DNA from: Polynucleobacter sp. MWH-Svant-W18
GTDB lineage: Bacteria; Pseudomonadota; Gammaproteobacteria; Burkholderiales; Burkholderiaceae
NCBI RefSeq assembly: GCF_018687495.1
Contig: NZ_CP061293.1
Coordinates: 868,001-932,000 of the forward strand
Direction: 5' to 3'
Length of the DNA: 64,000 nt
The stretch's first letter is position 1, and every line of letters starts with the position of its first letter. Shown here piece after piece: positions 1 to 13,372 of this stretch. Position numbers and translations under genes: made by a program. The notes beneath the pieces were generated by a model that did no database searches, had not been told where the DNA came from, and saw only the letters and a list, made by a program, of their open reading frames with translations.

Positions 1-6
1 TCCGTA

Positions 7-804
7 ATGCTCGCCATTGGGCGAATTAATCGCATGTTGCAACAAGAGATGGAGCCGGTCACTTTTTCAGAAAGCGGTGGGATTCGTTATCTACATTTCG
101 GTAGTGAATTAATTCAAGGGGCGATGCGTATTCGTGACCCCAATGAAATTTATCTCGAATATAACCAACAAATGATGGCCTGGCTCCTGTTCTTGGAGAC
201 AAAACCAGGCATGCGAGTAGCACAACTAGGGCTTGGTACAGGTGCCCTCACCAAATTTACCCACCAATATTGCCCAGCAGTGAAATCCACGGTGGTGGAA
301 TTAAATCCTGCTGTCATTGTTTCTGCCAGAACCATGTTTTCTGTTCCTGATGATGATCGTAGACTTGAAACTCTTCAGGCTGATGCAAAACAATTTGTAA
401 AAAATCGTCAGTATCGCAATGCATTTGATGCTGTGCAGGTTGATCTCTATGACGCCATCTGTGATGGCCCTGCAGCAAGTACCTTGGAGTTCTATAAGGG
501 CTGTTATGAGATTCTTAGAAGCCCGGGAGTCTTGACGGTTAATTTGTTTTCTCGGCACAAAAGCTTTGACATCAATCTTCAGAATATCTGCGAGGCTTTT
601 GATAATCGCGTGCTCCTGTTTCCAGAATCACACGATTGCAACGTTGTTGCCATCGCCTTTAAGGGGCCTCATCTCGAGGCGGAGTGGCGGGACGTCTCTG
701 CTCGCGCGAAGTTAATCAGAGAGCAGACTGATTTGCCAACTAATAAATGGGTAGCAGGCATTAGTCGTGAAAACGCACGACAAGAATCTAAATTGTCTAT
801 CTAG
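7..804 (+). CDS. spermidine synthase-like methyltransferase-fold protein
   Basis: The 265-residue protein has a Rossmann methyltransferase core. A GLGTGA glycine loop lies at about residues 75-80, an acidic VVELN strand end at 96-100, and DAVQVDLYDA at 141-150, where spermidine synthases place their catalytic acidic strand. The family transfers aminopropyl groups from decarboxylated SAM to polyamines, but many short bacterial members are of unproven specificity. The reading frame stays open to the left window edge, so the true start may lie upstream of the ATG used here. It converges on acnB across a shared hairpin. The fold is clear; the substrate is inferred. Confidence 0.75.
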   Translation: MLAIGRINRMLQQEMEPVTFSESGGIRYLHFGSELIQGAMRIRDPNEIYLEYNQQMMAWLLFLETKPGMRVAQLGLGTGALTKFTHQYCPAVKSTVVELNPAVIVSARTMFSVPDDDRRLETLQADAKQFVKNRQYRNAFDAVQVDLYDAICDGPAASTLEFYKGCYEILRSPGVLTVNLFSRHKSFDINLQNICEAFDNRVLLFPESHDCNVVAIAFKGPHLEAEWRDVSARAKLIREQTDLPTNKWVAGISRENARQESKLSI

Positions 805-818
805 TTATAGATAATAAA

Positions 819-842
819 AAAGGCGATCCGAAGACCGCCTTT
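819..842. terminator. bidirectional hairpin terminator
   Basis: A seven-base-pair stem (AAAGGCG, CGCCTTT) with a ten-base loop lies between the converging spermidine-synthase-like gene and acnB. A-rich sequence on one side and T on the other give a U-tract in both directions. Confidence 0.65.
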
Positions 843-863
843 AGCTCAACTAAGAGAATTCTC

Positions 864-3449
864 TTACACAGTCACAGTATCAGCGACATCGCTAAATGAT
901 TTGATTTTGTCAAAGTTCATATAGCGATACACTTCAGCAGACTTCGCATTCAGTGACTCTACTTGCTCGAGGTATTCCTTCGGAGTAGGCAAGCGACCCA
1001 AGAGTGCAGCGACTGAAGCCAACTCAGCAGAAGCCAAGTACACCCGAGTATCAATACCTAAACGATTTGGGAAGTTGCGTGTAGAGGTGGATACTGCAGT
1101 AGAACCTTTGCGGATCTGCGCTTGGTTACCCATACAGAGTGAGCAGCCCGGTGTTTCCATACGTGCACCAGTGCGACCCAAAATGCCGTAGTAGCCTTCT
1201 TCTGTCAGAATCATTTGATCCATCTTGGTTGGAGGTGCGATCCACAAACGGGTAGGGATATCTGACTTACCTTCAAGCACCTTACCAGCAGCACGGAAGT
1301 GACCGATATTTGTCATACAGGAGCCAATGAAAACCTCATCAATTTTGTCGCCAGCAACTTCTGAGAGGAACTTCACATCATCTGGATCGTTAGGGCAGGC
1401 CAAGATTGGCTCTTTAATATCGCTCATATCGATTTCGATGATTTCAGCGTAATCTGCATTCGCATCCGCCTTGAGTAACTCAGGTTTAGCAATCCAAGCC
1501 TCCATGGCCTTAATACGGCGACCTAAAGTACGCTTATCTTCATAACCATTAGCAATCATCCACTTCATGAGGGTGATATTGGATCGCATGTATTCAATGA
1601 TCGGCTCTTTGTTCAACTGAATAGCGCAACCACCAGCAGAACGTTCAGCAGATGCATCCGATAGCTCAAATGCTTGCTCAACTTTCAACTCTGGCAGACC
1701 TTCAATTTCTAATATACGTCCAGAGAAAATGTTTTTCTTGCCTTGCTTTTCAACAGTGAGCAGACCCTTTTTGATTGCATACAAAGGAATCGCATTAACC
1801 AGGTCACGCAAAGTGATGCCAGGCTGCATTTTTCCTTTGAAGCGCACCAAGACAGACTCAGGCATGTCTAAAGGCATCACGCCTGTTGCAGCAGCAAATG
1901 CAACTAAGCCAGAACCCGCAGGAAATGAAATCCCAATTGGGAAGCGAGTATGGCTATCACCGCCTGTGCCACAGGTGTCAGGAAGCAATAAGCGATTCAA
2001 CCAGCTGTGGATCACACCGTCACCTGGACGCAATGCAACACCGCCACGATTTGTCATGAAGGCTGGCAATTCATGGTGGGTGCGAATATCTACTGGCTTT
2101 GGGTAAGCAGAGGTATGGCAGAAAGACTGCATAACGAGGTCTGCAGAAAAGCCTAAACAAGCCAAATCTTTTAACTCATCACGTGTCATTGGACCAGTTG
2201 TATCTTGAGATCCAACAGTAGTCATATGTGGCTCGCAATAAGTGCCGGGGCGAACACCTTGGCCTTCTGGCAAACCACAGGCACGACCAACCATCTTCTG
2301 TGCCAAGCTAAAGCCCTTCTTGTTATCAGGCGGGCTAACTGGTACACGGAATACGGTAGAGGTTGGCAAGCCAAGGGCTGCACGTGCTTTAGCAGTTAAA
2401 CCACGACCAACGATCAAAGGAATACGACCGCCAGCGCGAACTTCATCCAAAATCACTGGAGACTTTAGAGAGAAGGAGGTAATTTCTTTGCCATCTTTAA
2501 ATGCCTTGCCTTCATAAGGGCGCAACTCAATTACATCGCCCATATTCATTTGGTTTACATCAAGCTCAATTGGTAGAGCACCAGCATCTTCCATAGTATT
2601 GAAGAAAATTGGAGCAATTTTGGTGCCCAAGCAAACGCCGCCATAGCGCTTATTAGGAACGAATGGAATATCTTCACCAGTCCACCACAACACGGAGTTC
2701 GTTGCTGATTTTCTTGAAGAGCCTGTACCGACAACGTCTCCAACGTAAGCAATTTGGTTGCCTTTTTTCTGTAACTCGGCGATTTGCTTCATAGGGCCGC
2801 GCGCACCCGGCTCATCTGGATCGATGCCAGGACGGGGATTCTTGAGCATGACAGTTGCATGCAAAGGAATGTCTGGACGACTCCAAGCATCAGGGGCTGG
2901 AGACAAGTCATCTGTATTTGTCTCGCCTGTTACTTTGAATACTGTTAACTTCATACTTTCTGGAACAGCCGGACGGCTAGTAAACCATTCTGCATCCGCC
3001 CAACTCTGTAATACAGACTTTGCGTTTGCATTGCCTTTTTCAGCCATTTCTTGAACGTCATGGAAGTAGTCAAACATCAGCAGGGTTTTCTTCAAAGCTT
3101 CTGCTGCAGCAGAACCGCACTCGGTATCGCTCAATAGTTCAACGAGTGGCTTAATGTTGTAACCACCCAGCATGGTTCCCAATAACTCAGTGGCTTTAAC
3201 GCGGGAAATTAATGGGGATTTTTCTGTGCCCTTGGCAACTGCATCCAAGAATTCCGCTTTTACCTTGGCAGCCTCATCAACACCTGCAGGTACGCGGTTG
3301 GTGATGAGTTCAACCAGTTCAGCTTCTTTGCCGGCTGGCGGGTTTACTAGCAGTTTTACTAGTTCAGCAGTTTGATCTTTGCTTAATGGGAGGGCTGGAA
3401 TACCGAGAGCGGCGCGTTCAGCAACTTGGGCGTTATAGGCTTCTAACAT
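864..3449 (-). CDS. acnB: aconitate hydratase B
   Basis: This 861-residue protein is the bifunctional aconitase B, which interconverts citrate and isocitrate in the TCA cycle and also hydrates 2-methyl-cis-aconitate. Its length matches the E. coli enzyme (865). The N-terminal HEAT-like domain (about 1-160) is followed by the swivel domain and the catalytic domains. Cluster-binding cysteines are visible in [10 protein letters not shown] and in PGCSLCMGN near the C-terminus. The gene stands alone on the minus strand, with about 145 bases before the next gene, so it probably has its own promoter. Nothing looks broken. Confidence 0.97.
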   Translation of the reverse strand: MLEAYNAQVAERAALGIPALPLSKDQTAELVKLLVNPPAGKEAELVELITNRVPAGVDEAAKVKAEFLDAVAKGTEKSPLISRVKATELLGTMLGGYNIKPLVELLSDTECGSAAAEALKKTLLMFDYFHDVQEMAEKGNANAKSVLQSWADAEWFTSRPAVPESMKLTVFKVTGETNTDDLSPAPDAWSRPDIPLHATVMLKNPRPGIDPDEPGARGPMKQIAELQKKGNQIAYVGDVVGTGSSRKSATNSVLWWTGEDIPFVPNKRYGGVCLGTKIAPIFFNTMEDAGALPIELDVNQMNMGDVIELRPYEGKAFKDGKEITSFSLKSPVILDEVRAGGRIPLIVGRGLTAKARAALGLPTSTVFRVPVSPPDNKKGFSLAQKMVGRACGLPEGQGVRPGTYCEPHMTTVGSQDTTGPMTRDELKDLACLGFSADLVMQSFCHTSAYPKPVDIRTHHELPAFMTNRGGVALRPGDGVIHSWLNRLLLPDTCGTGGDSHTRFPIGISFPAGSGLVAFAAATGVMPLDMPESVLVRFKGKMQPGITLRDLVNAIPLYAIKKGLLTVEKQGKKNIFSGRILEIEGLPELKVEQAFELSDASAERSAGGCAIQLNKEPIIEYMRSNITLMKWMIANGYEDKRTLGRRIKAMEAWIAKPELLKADANADYAEIIEIDMSDIKEPILACPNDPDDVKFLSEVAGDKIDEVFIGSCMTNIGHFRAAGKVLEGKSDIPTRLWIAPPTKMDQMILTEEGYYGILGRTGARMETPGCSLCMGNQAQIRKGSTAVSTSTRNFPNRLGIDTRVYLASAELASVAALLGRLPTPKEYLEQVESLNAKSAEVYRYMNFDKIKSFSDVADTVTV

Positions 3450-3594
3450 GATGTTTCCTATGAGGTAAAAGTGGTCAATAGATAGGCCAAAAGGGAATTC
3501 TCTCCCGTTTTGATGATTATAGTTGGTAAATCAAGTCTTATATAAGAGTTTAAACCCTATAAATTTGGGTTGAAAAGGGATAAAAAGCAGGTAT

Positions 3595-3783
3595 TTAGAC
3601 CACTTGCTCCTCTTTTAAGGCCCAAACTAAGGCCAGCACCCAACCGATTAAAGACCAGCCTAAAAACAGATTTAAGGCAAATATTGCCCCTGTATTAGCC
3701 CGTTTCTTATTGAAAGCAATCGCAAATGGGAGGAAATAGAGGAGGGAAAGGACACTAATAAGGATGGCAAAGAGGAGGCGCAT
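3595..3783 (-). CDS. superinfection immunity family small membrane protein
   Basis: This 62-residue protein is almost entirely hydrophobic. A first membrane segment spans residues 4-24, a short basic loop carries NKKR, and a second segment begins ALNLFLGWSLIGWVLALVWA. That LFLGW(x)LIGWVxALVWA pattern is the signature of the family named after phage T4 Imm, which blocks DNA injection by a second phage. Chromosomal copies are common and their role is unknown, so immunity is only a family name here. It sits alone between acnB and pyrG, transcribed away from pyrG. Confidence 0.7.
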   Translation of the reverse strand: MRLLFAILISVLSLLYFLPFAIAFNKKRANTGAIFALNLFLGWSLIGWVLALVWALKEEQVV

Positions 3784-3851
3784 GGGATTATTTTGTATCT
3801 AAAGAGTACATATTTGAAGGATAAGCTATAGATATAAGCGGATATGAAATT

Positions 3852-3880
3852 TTCTAGATATCGATCGCTATCGTTATAAT
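3852..3880 (+). promoter_or_regulatory. possible pyrG promoter
   Basis: A perfect TATAAT hexamer at 3875-3880 lies 25 bases before the pyrG ATG. The hexamer 17 bases further upstream (TTCTAG, 3852-3857) is a poor -35 match, so this is a tentative sigma-70 site. Confidence 0.35.
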
Positions 3881-3902
3881 TACTTTTTCCAACAGAGCTT
3901 AA

Positions 3903-5567
<1,665 letters not shown>

Positions 5568-5577
5568 GGGAGAATTG

Positions 5578-6441
5578 ATGAGCACATTTAAGTTATGTGG
5601 TTTCGATGTAGGACTACAACATCGCTTTTTCTTGATTGCTGGCACTTGTGTCATCGAGTCTGAACAATCAGCCATTGATGTCGCTGGTCAATTAAAAGAA
5701 ATGACTAGCGCACTGAATATCCCATTTATTTATAAATCCTCATTTGATAAAGCCAATCGCTCCTCTGGTACTTCATACCGTGGCCTTGGGATGGAAAAAG
5801 GCTTGGAGATTTTGGCTAAGGTTAAAAAAGAACTTGCTGTATCCATTCTCACGGATGTACACGACATAAGTGAGATTGCAGAAGTTGCTAAAGTGGTTGA
5901 CGTAATTCAGACCCCAGCTTTTTTATGCAGACAAACGGACTTTATTCGCGCCTGTGCGCAGAGCGGTAAGCCAGTGAATTTCAAAAAGGGCCAGTTTCTC
6001 TCACCGCACGAAATGCTCAATGTAATAGAAAAAGCGCGTGCTGCTGCAAAAGAAGTAAACCTGCCTGATCAATTTATGGTGTGCGAGCGTGGCGCTTCAT
6101 TTGGTTATAACAATCTTGTCTCAGATATGCGCAGCCTTGCTATCCTGCGAGAGTCAGGTGCGCCAGTAGTATTTGATGCTACCCATTCTGTTCAGTTACC
6201 CGGTGGTCAAGGTACAGCCAGTGGCGGCCAAAGAGAATTTGTACCAGTCTTAGCCAGGGCGGCTGTGGCGGTTGGAGTGAGTGGCCTTTTTATGGAAACC
6301 CATCCAGACCCAGCTAAAGCATTATCTGACGGACCTAATGCAGTGCCATTGCATCGCATGAAAGATTTATTAGAGTCGCTGGTTTCTATTGATACCGTGA
6401 TTAAATCAAGCGGATCATTTTTAGAAGATAGCTTTAAATAA
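5578..6441 (+). CDS. kdsA: 3-deoxy-8-phosphooctulonate synthase
   Basis: KDO-8-phosphate synthase (287 residues) condenses phosphoenolpyruvate with arabinose 5-phosphate for the LPS inner core. Family motifs are [21 protein letters not shown] and [11 protein letters not shown]. The segment [10 protein letters not shown] puts a cysteine at residue 24, where metal-dependent enzymes such as that of Aquifex have Cys and the metal-independent E. coli enzyme has Asn, so this one is predicted to need a divalent metal. A TTG directly precedes the ATG. The ATG was chosen because the AAGGGAGA ribosome site is better placed for it. Confidence 0.95.
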   Translation: MSTFKLCGFDVGLQHRFFLIAGTCVIESEQSAIDVAGQLKEMTSALNIPFIYKSSFDKANRSSGTSYRGLGMEKGLEILAKVKKELAVSILTDVHDISEIAEVAKVVDVIQTPAFLCRQTDFIRACAQSGKPVNFKKGQFLSPHEMLNVIEKARAAAKEVNLPDQFMVCERGASFGYNNLVSDMRSLAILRESGAPVVFDATHSVQLPGGQGTASGGQREFVPVLARAAVAVGVSGLFMETHPDPAKALSDGPNAVPLHRMKDLLESLVSIDTVIKSSGSFLEDSFK

Positions 6442-7758
<1,317 letters not shown>

Positions 7759-7770
7759 GCACTTTTCAAT

Positions 7771-8103
7771 ATGCGTATTGTTATCTACTCTATGCTGGTA
7801 TTACTCATCGTAATCCAGTACCCACTGTGGTTGGGTAAGGGTGGATGGCTTAAGGTATACGAGATGGAAAAGCAGGTTGAGCTGCAACAAGCAAAAAATA
7901 GTTTGCTGGCACTGCGTAACGCCAAACTTGCTGGGGATGTAAAAGATTTAAAGGATGGCACGCGGGCTATCGAAGAACGTGCAAGAGCCGAGCATGGCCT
8001 GATTAAAGAGGGTGAATTTTTTGTCCAGATTCTTCCTGCTGATAAGGCTTCTGCAGTTCCTATCGATGACGGCCTTAAGTCTGCATCAAATCCAAAGCAA
8101 TAA
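7771..8103 (+). CDS. ftsB: cell division protein FtsB
   Basis: This 110-residue bitopic membrane protein has a short cytoplasmic start, one membrane helix (about residues 3-20) and a coiled coil (about 28-75). The WLKVYEMEKQVELQ and EERARAEHGLIKEGE segments are typical of FtsB. FtsB forms a periplasmic complex with FtsL and FtsQ that activates septal peptidoglycan synthesis. Its position right after eno is the usual one in beta- and gammaproteobacteria. The tail after residue 90 is not conserved in the family. Confidence 0.9.
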   Translation: MRIVIYSMLVLLIVIQYPLWLGKGGWLKVYEMEKQVELQQAKNSLLALRNAKLAGDVKDLKDGTRAIEERARAEHGLIKEGEFFVQILPADKASAVPIDDGLKSASNPKQ

Positions 8104-8113
8104 GACTCAAACC

Positions 8114-9079
8114 CTAGTGGCCACTAGATGGTGGCCTGGTGGCATCACTGAGTAAGCTAGTTTTAAACACTTGCAGGCAATCTACTGCATCAAAGCGGTA
8201 AGGCTTTGCACAAAACTCACAGATTGTCTCAACACAGCCTTGCTCAGCCAGAATGCTTTTTACCTCTTCCTCGCCAAGCATACGCAATACGTCAGCAACT
8301 TTCGTGCGTGAGCAACGACAAGAGAATCGAATTTGGCGAGGTGGAAAACTTCTAACGCCATTTTCGGCTGACTCTTCTAGAAACAAGCGACGGAGAATCA
8401 CATCGGGTGTTAAGGTGAGCAGTTCCTCATCAGTAATGGTTTCGCCCAATGTTTGAATACGAGACCAACCTTCGGCTGCCGATTGTGGGTCAAGATGCGC
8501 ATGACCACCAGAGTCTGGGAGTCTTTGCAACAGTAAGCCGCCAACATGACTATCGTTTGAAGCTAGCCAAATGCGGGTCTCTAACTGCTCAGAATTCTGC
8601 ATATACAGCCCAATGGCCTCTGCAGCACTGGAAACAGGCGTGATTAAGCCATTACGCTCATCTTGAAGGGCCACGATGCCTTGATAGGGGGCTTGCCCTG
8701 GTTCCCGATCAGAGGGATCCAAGGTGATAACCAGTCTGCCAGAGTGACTCGCATCCAGAAGCTCCCCAAGGCTTGCCTGATCTGAAATTTCGCTTGGATC
8801 GACCGAGAGCTTTACCGTGGCACGCATAGATAAGTCTGACTTGCATTCCACCACCAGCAATTGAATAGGACCCTTACTTTGAGCTTGAATAATGAGGGTG
8901 CCATCAAACTTGAGGCTAGCGCTCAGAAGGGTGGCTGCACCAACAAAATCACCCAGGATGCGACGAACTGCAGGAGGGTCATCACGACGCTCTAAGACAG
9001 CCTGCCAAGCGGTACTAATGGACACGATTTCCCCACGTACTGGGGCGCCATCACAGACAAAAACAAGTAATTCATTCAT
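8114..9079 (-). CDS. hslO: Hsp33 redox-regulated chaperone
   Basis: Hsp33 (321 residues) is a cytosolic holdase switched on by oxidation. The zinc-binding redox switch is complete: a CxC pair in SCRCSRTKV (about 255-257) and a CxxC pair in CEFCAKPY (about 288-291). The N-terminal domain carries the usual [12 protein letters not shown] strand. It is somewhat longer than E. coli Hsp33 (292), mainly in the linker and C-terminal tail. It converges on ftsB and diverges from gltX with only about 55 bases between the start codons. Confidence 0.93.
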   Translation of the reverse strand: MNELLVFVCDGAPVRGEIVSISTAWQAVLERRDDPPAVRRILGDFVGAATLLSASLKFDGTLIIQAQSKGPIQLLVVECKSDLSMRATVKLSVDPSEISDQASLGELLDASHSGRLVITLDPSDREPGQAPYQGIVALQDERNGLITPVSSAAEAIGLYMQNSEQLETRIWLASNDSHVGGLLLQRLPDSGGHAHLDPQSAAEGWSRIQTLGETITDEELLTLTPDVILRRLFLEESAENGVRSFPPRQIRFSCRCSRTKVADVLRMLGEEEVKSILAEQGCVETICEFCAKPYRFDAVDCLQVFKTSLLSDATRPPSSGH

Positions 9080-9134
9080 ATTGCAAAGTATCCACGTTTT
9101 TCTATTTTGCCGTCAATCTGCGCGACCTGAGATA

Positions 9135-10541
9135 ATGCCATTTATGCATATTCGTACTCGTTTTGCCCCCAGTCCCACGGGCTTTATTCATTTGGGAAAT
9201 CTGCGTAGCGCGCTCTACCCATGGGCTTTTGCACGCCATAATCAAGGCGACTTTATTTTGCGCATTGAAGATACTGATCAGGAGCGCTCTACTCAAGAAG
9301 CGGTAGATGTCATTATTGAAGGCATGTCTTGGTTGGGTCTCGATATTGACGAGGGTCCGATCTATCAAATGCAGCGCATTGATCGCTACCGTGAGCTTGT
9401 TAAACAACTTTTGGACTCTGGTTTGGCTTATCCCTGCTACATGAGCGAGGATGAACTCAATCGCTTGCGCGATCAACAGATGGCCAATAAAGAGAAGCCA
9501 CGCTACAACGGACTTTGGAGACCAGAGCCTGGCAAAACTTTGCCGCCTATTCCTGAGGGCGTAGATCCGGTAATTCGTTTTAAAAATCCACTTGGTGGTT
9601 CAGTGATTTGGGATGATGCCGTCAAAGGCAAAATTGAAATCAGCAATGATGAGCTGGACGATCTGGTGATAGCGCGTCCCGATGGAACACCGACTTATAA
9701 CTTTTGCGTAGTCGTTGACGACCTCGATATGAAGATTACCCATGTGATTCGGGGTGACGATCACGTGAATAACACACCAAGACAGATCAACATCCTTAAG
9801 GCTCTCGGCGGAACGCCTCCTATATACGCCCACTTGCCAACAGTATTGAATGACTCCGGCGAGAAAATGAGCAAGCGCAATGGTGCGATGAGTGTTCGAG
9901 ACTATCAAAAAGCGGGTTACTTACCAGAAGCCATTTTGAATTATTTGGCACGTCTTGGTTGGTCCCACGGGGATGCAGAAGTATTTACTAAGCAGCAATT
10001 TGTAGATTGGTTTGACTTAGAGAGCTTAGGCCGTTCGCCTGCACAACACAATCCTGAAAAGTTGCTTTGGTTAAATCACCAATATATTCAACAAGCAGAT
10101 CCAAAGGTATTGGCTGAAGCAACTAAACCCTTTGCGCATCAAATTGGCATCGATACTGAAAGTGGACCCGACTTTGTTCAAGTAGTGGGTTTGCTGAAAG
10201 ATCGGGCCAATACATTGATCGAGATTGCTGAAGGCGCCAAACTATTTTACTTGCCAGCTCCCAATCATTCTATTCAGGAGATTGAGAAAAATATTCCTGC
10301 AGACATCATTCCAGCACTGAAAGATTTCATAGAGGTTTTAGCGCAAACAGAGCCTTCCAAAGAGGCTTATGGAGCTGCCTTTAAGCAAGTTCTTGCAAAG
10401 CACGGCATCAAAATGCCAGCCCTGGCAATGCCAGTTCGATACGCTTTATTCGCCACCACTCAAACCCCTGCAATTGATTCTGTCTTGCTTGTCTTGGGAC
10501 GTGATGAAGCAATTAAAAGGCTCTCCAAGGTAGTCCAGTAG
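9135..10541 (+). CDS. gltX: glutamyl-tRNA synthetase
   Basis: This class I synthetase (468 residues from this ATG) charges tRNA-Glu and, in many relatives, tRNA-Gln. The HIGH-type signature is [15 protein letters not shown] and the KMSKS-type loop is [10 protein letters not shown]. The frame is open far upstream inside hslO, but protein similarity begins at TRFAPSPTG, so the start is this ATG or the one nine bases later. A tRNA-Glu gene lies just downstream. The C-terminal anticodon-binding domain is intact. Confidence 0.96.
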   Translation: MPFMHIRTRFAPSPTGFIHLGNLRSALYPWAFARHNQGDFILRIEDTDQERSTQEAVDVIIEGMSWLGLDIDEGPIYQMQRIDRYRELVKQLLDSGLAYPCYMSEDELNRLRDQQMANKEKPRYNGLWRPEPGKTLPPIPEGVDPVIRFKNPLGGSVIWDDAVKGKIEISNDELDDLVIARPDGTPTYNFCVVVDDLDMKITHVIRGDDHVNNTPRQINILKALGGTPPIYAHLPTVLNDSGEKMSKRNGAMSVRDYQKAGYLPEAILNYLARLGWSHGDAEVFTKQQFVDWFDLESLGRSPAQHNPEKLLWLNHQYIQQADPKVLAEATKPFAHQIGIDTESGPDFVQVVGLLKDRANTLIEIAEGAKLFYLPAPNHSIQEIEKNIPADIIPALKDFIEVLAQTEPSKEAYGAAFKQVLAKHGIKMPALAMPVRYALFATTQTPAIDSVLLVLGRDEAIKRLSKVVQ

Positions 10542-10546
10542 GCAAT

Positions 10547-10576
10547 TTGCGTATCAGGCCAAAAATAGGCTAAAAT
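10547..10576 (+). promoter_or_regulatory. putative promoter of the tRNA cluster
   Basis: TTGCGT at 10547-10552 and TAAAAT at 10571-10576 are separated by 18 bases, and the first tRNA begins 43 bases later. The site is a reasonable sigma-70 promoter for the three tRNA genes. Confidence 0.45.
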
Positions 10577-10619
10577 CTTGGATTGTTTTGAGTGTCTTGC
10601 GGTTTTATTGTGGGATTTC

Positions 10620-10695
<76 letters not shown>

Positions 10696-10729
10696 AGCAT
10701 TCAAAATAGCCGTATTTTTAGTAGTCCAT

Positions 10730-10805
10730 GTCCCCATCGTCTAGAGGCCTAGGACATCACCCTTTCACGGTGAGTACGGGGGTTCGAATCCCCCTGGGGA
10801 CGCCA
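10730..10805 (+). tRNA. tRNA-Glu (TTC)
   Basis: This is a 76-base cloverleaf with acceptor strand GTCCCCA, anticodon loop CTTTCAC (anticodon TTC), T loop TTCGAAT and encoded GCCA end. It is the second gene of the cluster, next to glutamyl-tRNA synthetase. Confidence 0.95.
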
Positions 10806-10842
10806 AATTTTTGGTAGTTGTACTAAGCAGTTGTTGTAATTT

Positions 10843-10919
10843 GGAGCGGTAGTTCAGTTGGTTAGAATATCTGCCTGTCACGCAGAGGGTCGCGGGTTCG
10901 AGTCCCGTCCGTTCCGCCA
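10843..10919 (+). tRNA. tRNA-Asp (GTC)
   Basis: This is a 77-base cloverleaf with acceptor strand GGAGCGG, anticodon loop CTGTCAC (anticodon GTC), T loop TTCGAGT and encoded GCCA. It is the third gene of the cluster and is followed by a strong terminator. Confidence 0.95.
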
Positions 10920-10927
10920 AGACATTT

Positions 10928-10956
10928 AAAAGCCCCTTATTGAAGGGGCTTTTTTA
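10928..10956 (+). terminator. rho-independent terminator after the tRNA cluster
   Basis: A GC-rich stem (AAAAGCCCCTT pairing with AAGGGGCTTTT) with a four-base loop is followed by a run of T. It can also end the converging M48 protease transcript. Confidence 0.85.
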
Positions 10957-10971
10957 TTTCATGGATCTGTC

Positions 10972-11796
10972 TTATTTGTAGTGAGGTTTAGGTGCTTGTT
11001 TATAAAGCGGCATCACAGCCGGCATGAGTTCTGTTAACTGTTCAATTCTCGTTTCACCGGAGGGATGGGTCGACAGAAACTCTGGGGGATTCTTTCCTTC
11101 TGTGGCTTTGAGCATTTTCTTCCAAACACTAATGGCTGCCTCGGGGTTGTATCCTGCTCTTGCTGCCAGTTCAAGACCGATAGCATCTGCTTCAGATTCA
11201 TTTTGTCTGGAGTTGGGTAGCACTAGTGCGTATTGGGCAACTTGATTAGCCGCACCCGCTATAGCCCCATAACCGGTGGCTGAGACAACATTAAGGGCTA
11301 CATTTTGAGCTACTGCTTGCGAAATTCTTTCTCTGCCGTGTTCACGCAAGGCATGGGCAATCTCATGTCCCATGATGGCAGCAATCTCATCATCAGTTAA
11401 ATTGAGCTGTTCAATCAAACCAGTATAAAAAGTGATCTTTCCACCTGGAGCACAAGTCGCATTTAGTACCGGAGCATTAATCAAGCTAAGCTGCCAATTC
11501 CATTGGCGAGTGTCATCGCGAAATATTTCCGTTTGAATAATCAAGCGATTAGAAATATATTTCAAGCGATCATACGTGGGCCCAGTTGTAATGAGAATAT
11601 TCTTTTCTCGCGCCTTTTGGTTTTGTTCGTTAAAGCTTGAGGCCGATATGCGGTCTACCTCGGCAGAGGAAACCAGCATGAACTGTGATCGATTGACACC
11701 TACCGCCCCCGATCTTGTGGTGTTAGCACAAGCCAGGAGTAGGGTGCAAAGAGCTATGAGAAATGCTAAGCGAATACTAAAAAACTGAAATTGCAT
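10972..11796 (-). CDS. M48 family metalloprotease, lipoprotein (LoiP-like)
   Basis: This 274-residue protein begins with a lipoprotein signal peptide; the lipobox cysteine lies in LLLACA near residue 23. The zinc motif HEIAH is at about 145-149 and the third ligand is in the ESEADAIGLELAARAGY helix, both typical of M48 peptidases. LoiP (YggG) of E. coli is an outer-membrane member that helps with envelope quality control, and the C-terminal THPSGETRIEQL matches that group. It lies 10 bases after the minus-strand gene at 11807, so the two may be cotranscribed. Confidence 0.85.
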   Translation of the reverse strand: MQFQFFSIRLAFLIALCTLLLACANTTRSGAVGVNRSQFMLVSSAEVDRISASSFNEQNQKAREKNILITTGPTYDRLKYISNRLIIQTEIFRDDTRQWNWQLSLINAPVLNATCAPGGKITFYTGLIEQLNLTDDEIAAIMGHEIAHALREHGRERISQAVAQNVALNVVSATGYGAIAGAANQVAQYALVLPNSRQNESEADAIGLELAARAGYNPEAAISVWKKMLKATEGKNPPEFLSTHPSGETRIEQLTELMPAVMPLYKQAPKPHYK

Positions 11797-11806
11797 TCAC
11801 CAATCA

Positions 11807-12415
11807 TTATTTCTTGGGTGTTGTGATGGATGCCGCCATTGCGTCATAGTAGATGACTTTTACCTGCTCACCAACGTTAACGTCTTTTAACAGCTCAGGA
11901 TTCTTAACAGTCACTGTGGTTACTTTGCCGCTTGGTCCCTTCACTGAAACCAGCTTCTTTTCACGATCCACAGAAATAATGTCGGCAATGATAGTTGTCT
12001 TATTAGCAATCTTTTCAGATGGCATTTCATTGGCTTTTGATTGAGTTACTGTGCTGGTCTCAACTTTGCTGCGAATGCCATCACTTTTGGTTTTGATTAG
12101 CTCGATCGCTACAGCCAATTCATAGGTGACATTCACACGATCACCTTTTTTGATTTGATCAAAATTCGTAATTTCAGGTCCAGCAACAAACTTAGAAGTA
12201 CCTTCTTTGTTTTTAAAGGTTAGGGTTCTGGTTTTCTTGTCAATCTTAACCACTTCGCCTTCATAAAGCTGATAGCGGTTTTCTACAGCAGCGGCATCAA
12301 TCACCATCGGTTTTTGTGATGCAGAATCGGCTGGGGTAGTTTGGGCAAAAGCCAATAATGGAGCGGCTAATACAGCTGCCAAAACCATGGAAACGGGGGT
12401 TAATTTGATATTCAT
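11807..12415 (-). CDS. exported protein with two small beta-barrel-like repeats
   Basis: I do not recognise a named family. The 202-residue protein has a signal peptide ending at about AFA (residue 24). Two related segments follow: residues 53-110 (YEGEVVKIDKKTRTLTFKNK, then KKGDRVNVTYE) and 145-190 (ADIISVDREKKLVSVKGPSG, then VGEQVKVIYY). Each reads as a short all-beta unit of five or so strands in which a modifying parameter is followed by a glycine turn, so an internal duplication of an OB-like fold is possible. It is upstream of and on the same strand as the M48 lipoprotein. Confidence 0.6.
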   Translation of the reverse strand: MNIKLTPVSMVLAAVLAAPLLAFAQTTPADSASQKPMVIDAAAVENRYQLYEGEVVKIDKKTRTLTFKNKEGTSKFVAGPEITNFDQIKKGDRVNVTYELAVAIELIKTKSDGIRSKVETSTVTQSKANEMPSEKIANKTTIIADIISVDREKKLVSVKGPSGKVTTVTVKNPELLKDVNVGEQVKVIYYDAMAASITTPKK

Positions 12416-12565
12416 TATTTTCCTTAATTAATCATCAATCCTATCTGTGATATTAGCTCACTTTTATTAATTTTCATCCCAAAAGGGGGCGTTTGGCGCC
12501 AAGGACGCATCTCCCCATCTTTGTTAAGATCACCACTTAAATTCAAAACCCAATAAGAGTAATAA

Positions 12566-13345
12566 ATGCCTAAATTTGCAGCCAATCTGACCATGCTTTT
12601 TAATGAAGTACCGTTTTTAGATCGTTTTGAACGGGCCTCTAGGGCTGGATTCAAGGCTGTGGAATTTTTGTTCCCCTATGCGTTTTCACCCATAGAAATC
12701 AAGGAAAAATTAGAGCGATTCCAACTAAGTCTAGTTCTTCATAACCTACCTGCAGGTGATTGGGATGCTGGCGAGCGGGGCATTGCTTGCCTTCCAGATC
12801 GTGTGGAAGAGTTTCGGGCGGGTGTAAGTAAGGCAATTGAATATGCCAAAGTTTTAAACGTTCCTCAACTGAATTGCTTGGCTGGAAAAATCCCAGCAGG
12901 CATTGATGATCATTTACTACATCAAACTTTTGTGGATAACCTCAAGTACGCAGCTACTGAGTTGCATAAAGAACATCTCAAATTACTCATCGAGCCCATC
13001 AATAACTTTGATATTCCCGGGTTCTTCTTATCCAAAACTCAGCAGGCAATTGATGTTTTAGATGAAGTCGGTGCAGAGAATGCATTTGTTCAATACGATA
13101 TTTACCATGCGCAACGCATGGAAGGCGAGCTTGCCAATACCATTCAAAAATATCTCAATCGAATCGCTCATATTCAACTGGCTGATAATCCAGGGCGTCA
13201 TGAGCCAGGCACTGGTGAAATTCACTATCCCTATATATTTCAACTGTTAGACAAAATTGGCTATCAGGGCTGGATTGGCTGTGAATACAAGCCAGCAAGT
13301 GCTACTGAGGTTGGGCTGGGCTGGCTTGAAGAATATCAATCATAA
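12566..13345 (+). CDS. hyi: hydroxypyruvate isomerase
   Basis: This 259-residue TIM barrel of the xylose-isomerase-like superfamily interconverts hydroxypyruvate and tartronate semialdehyde. Metal and substrate residues are visible in LLIEPINNFDIPG, QYDIYHAQRMEG and IQLADNPGRHEPGTGEI, and the N-terminus PKFAANLTMLFNE is typical of Hyi. The next gene encodes tartronate semialdehyde reductase, the usual partner in glyoxylate and glycerate metabolism. No glyoxylate carboligase gene is in the window. Confidence 0.92.
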   Translation: MPKFAANLTMLFNEVPFLDRFERASRAGFKAVEFLFPYAFSPIEIKEKLERFQLSLVLHNLPAGDWDAGERGIACLPDRVEEFRAGVSKAIEYAKVLNVPQLNCLAGKIPAGIDDHLLHQTFVDNLKYAATELHKEHLKLLIEPINNFDIPGFFLSKTQQAIDVLDEVGAENAFVQYDIYHAQRMEGELANTIQKYLNRIAHIQLADNPGRHEPGTGEIHYPYIFQLLDKIGYQGWIGCEYKPASATEVGLGWLEEYQS

Positions 13346-13372
13346 AAATTCATATAAAGACATGGAGACAAA

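Noticed and set aside
3595..3783. Prophage marker
   Set aside because: The Imm-like family is widespread on chromosomes, and no other phage gene is nearby.
8892..9134. Upstream extension of gltX into the hslO antisense strand
   Set aside because: The frame is open by chance; synthetase similarity starts only at 9144 or so, and the extra residues do not resemble the family.
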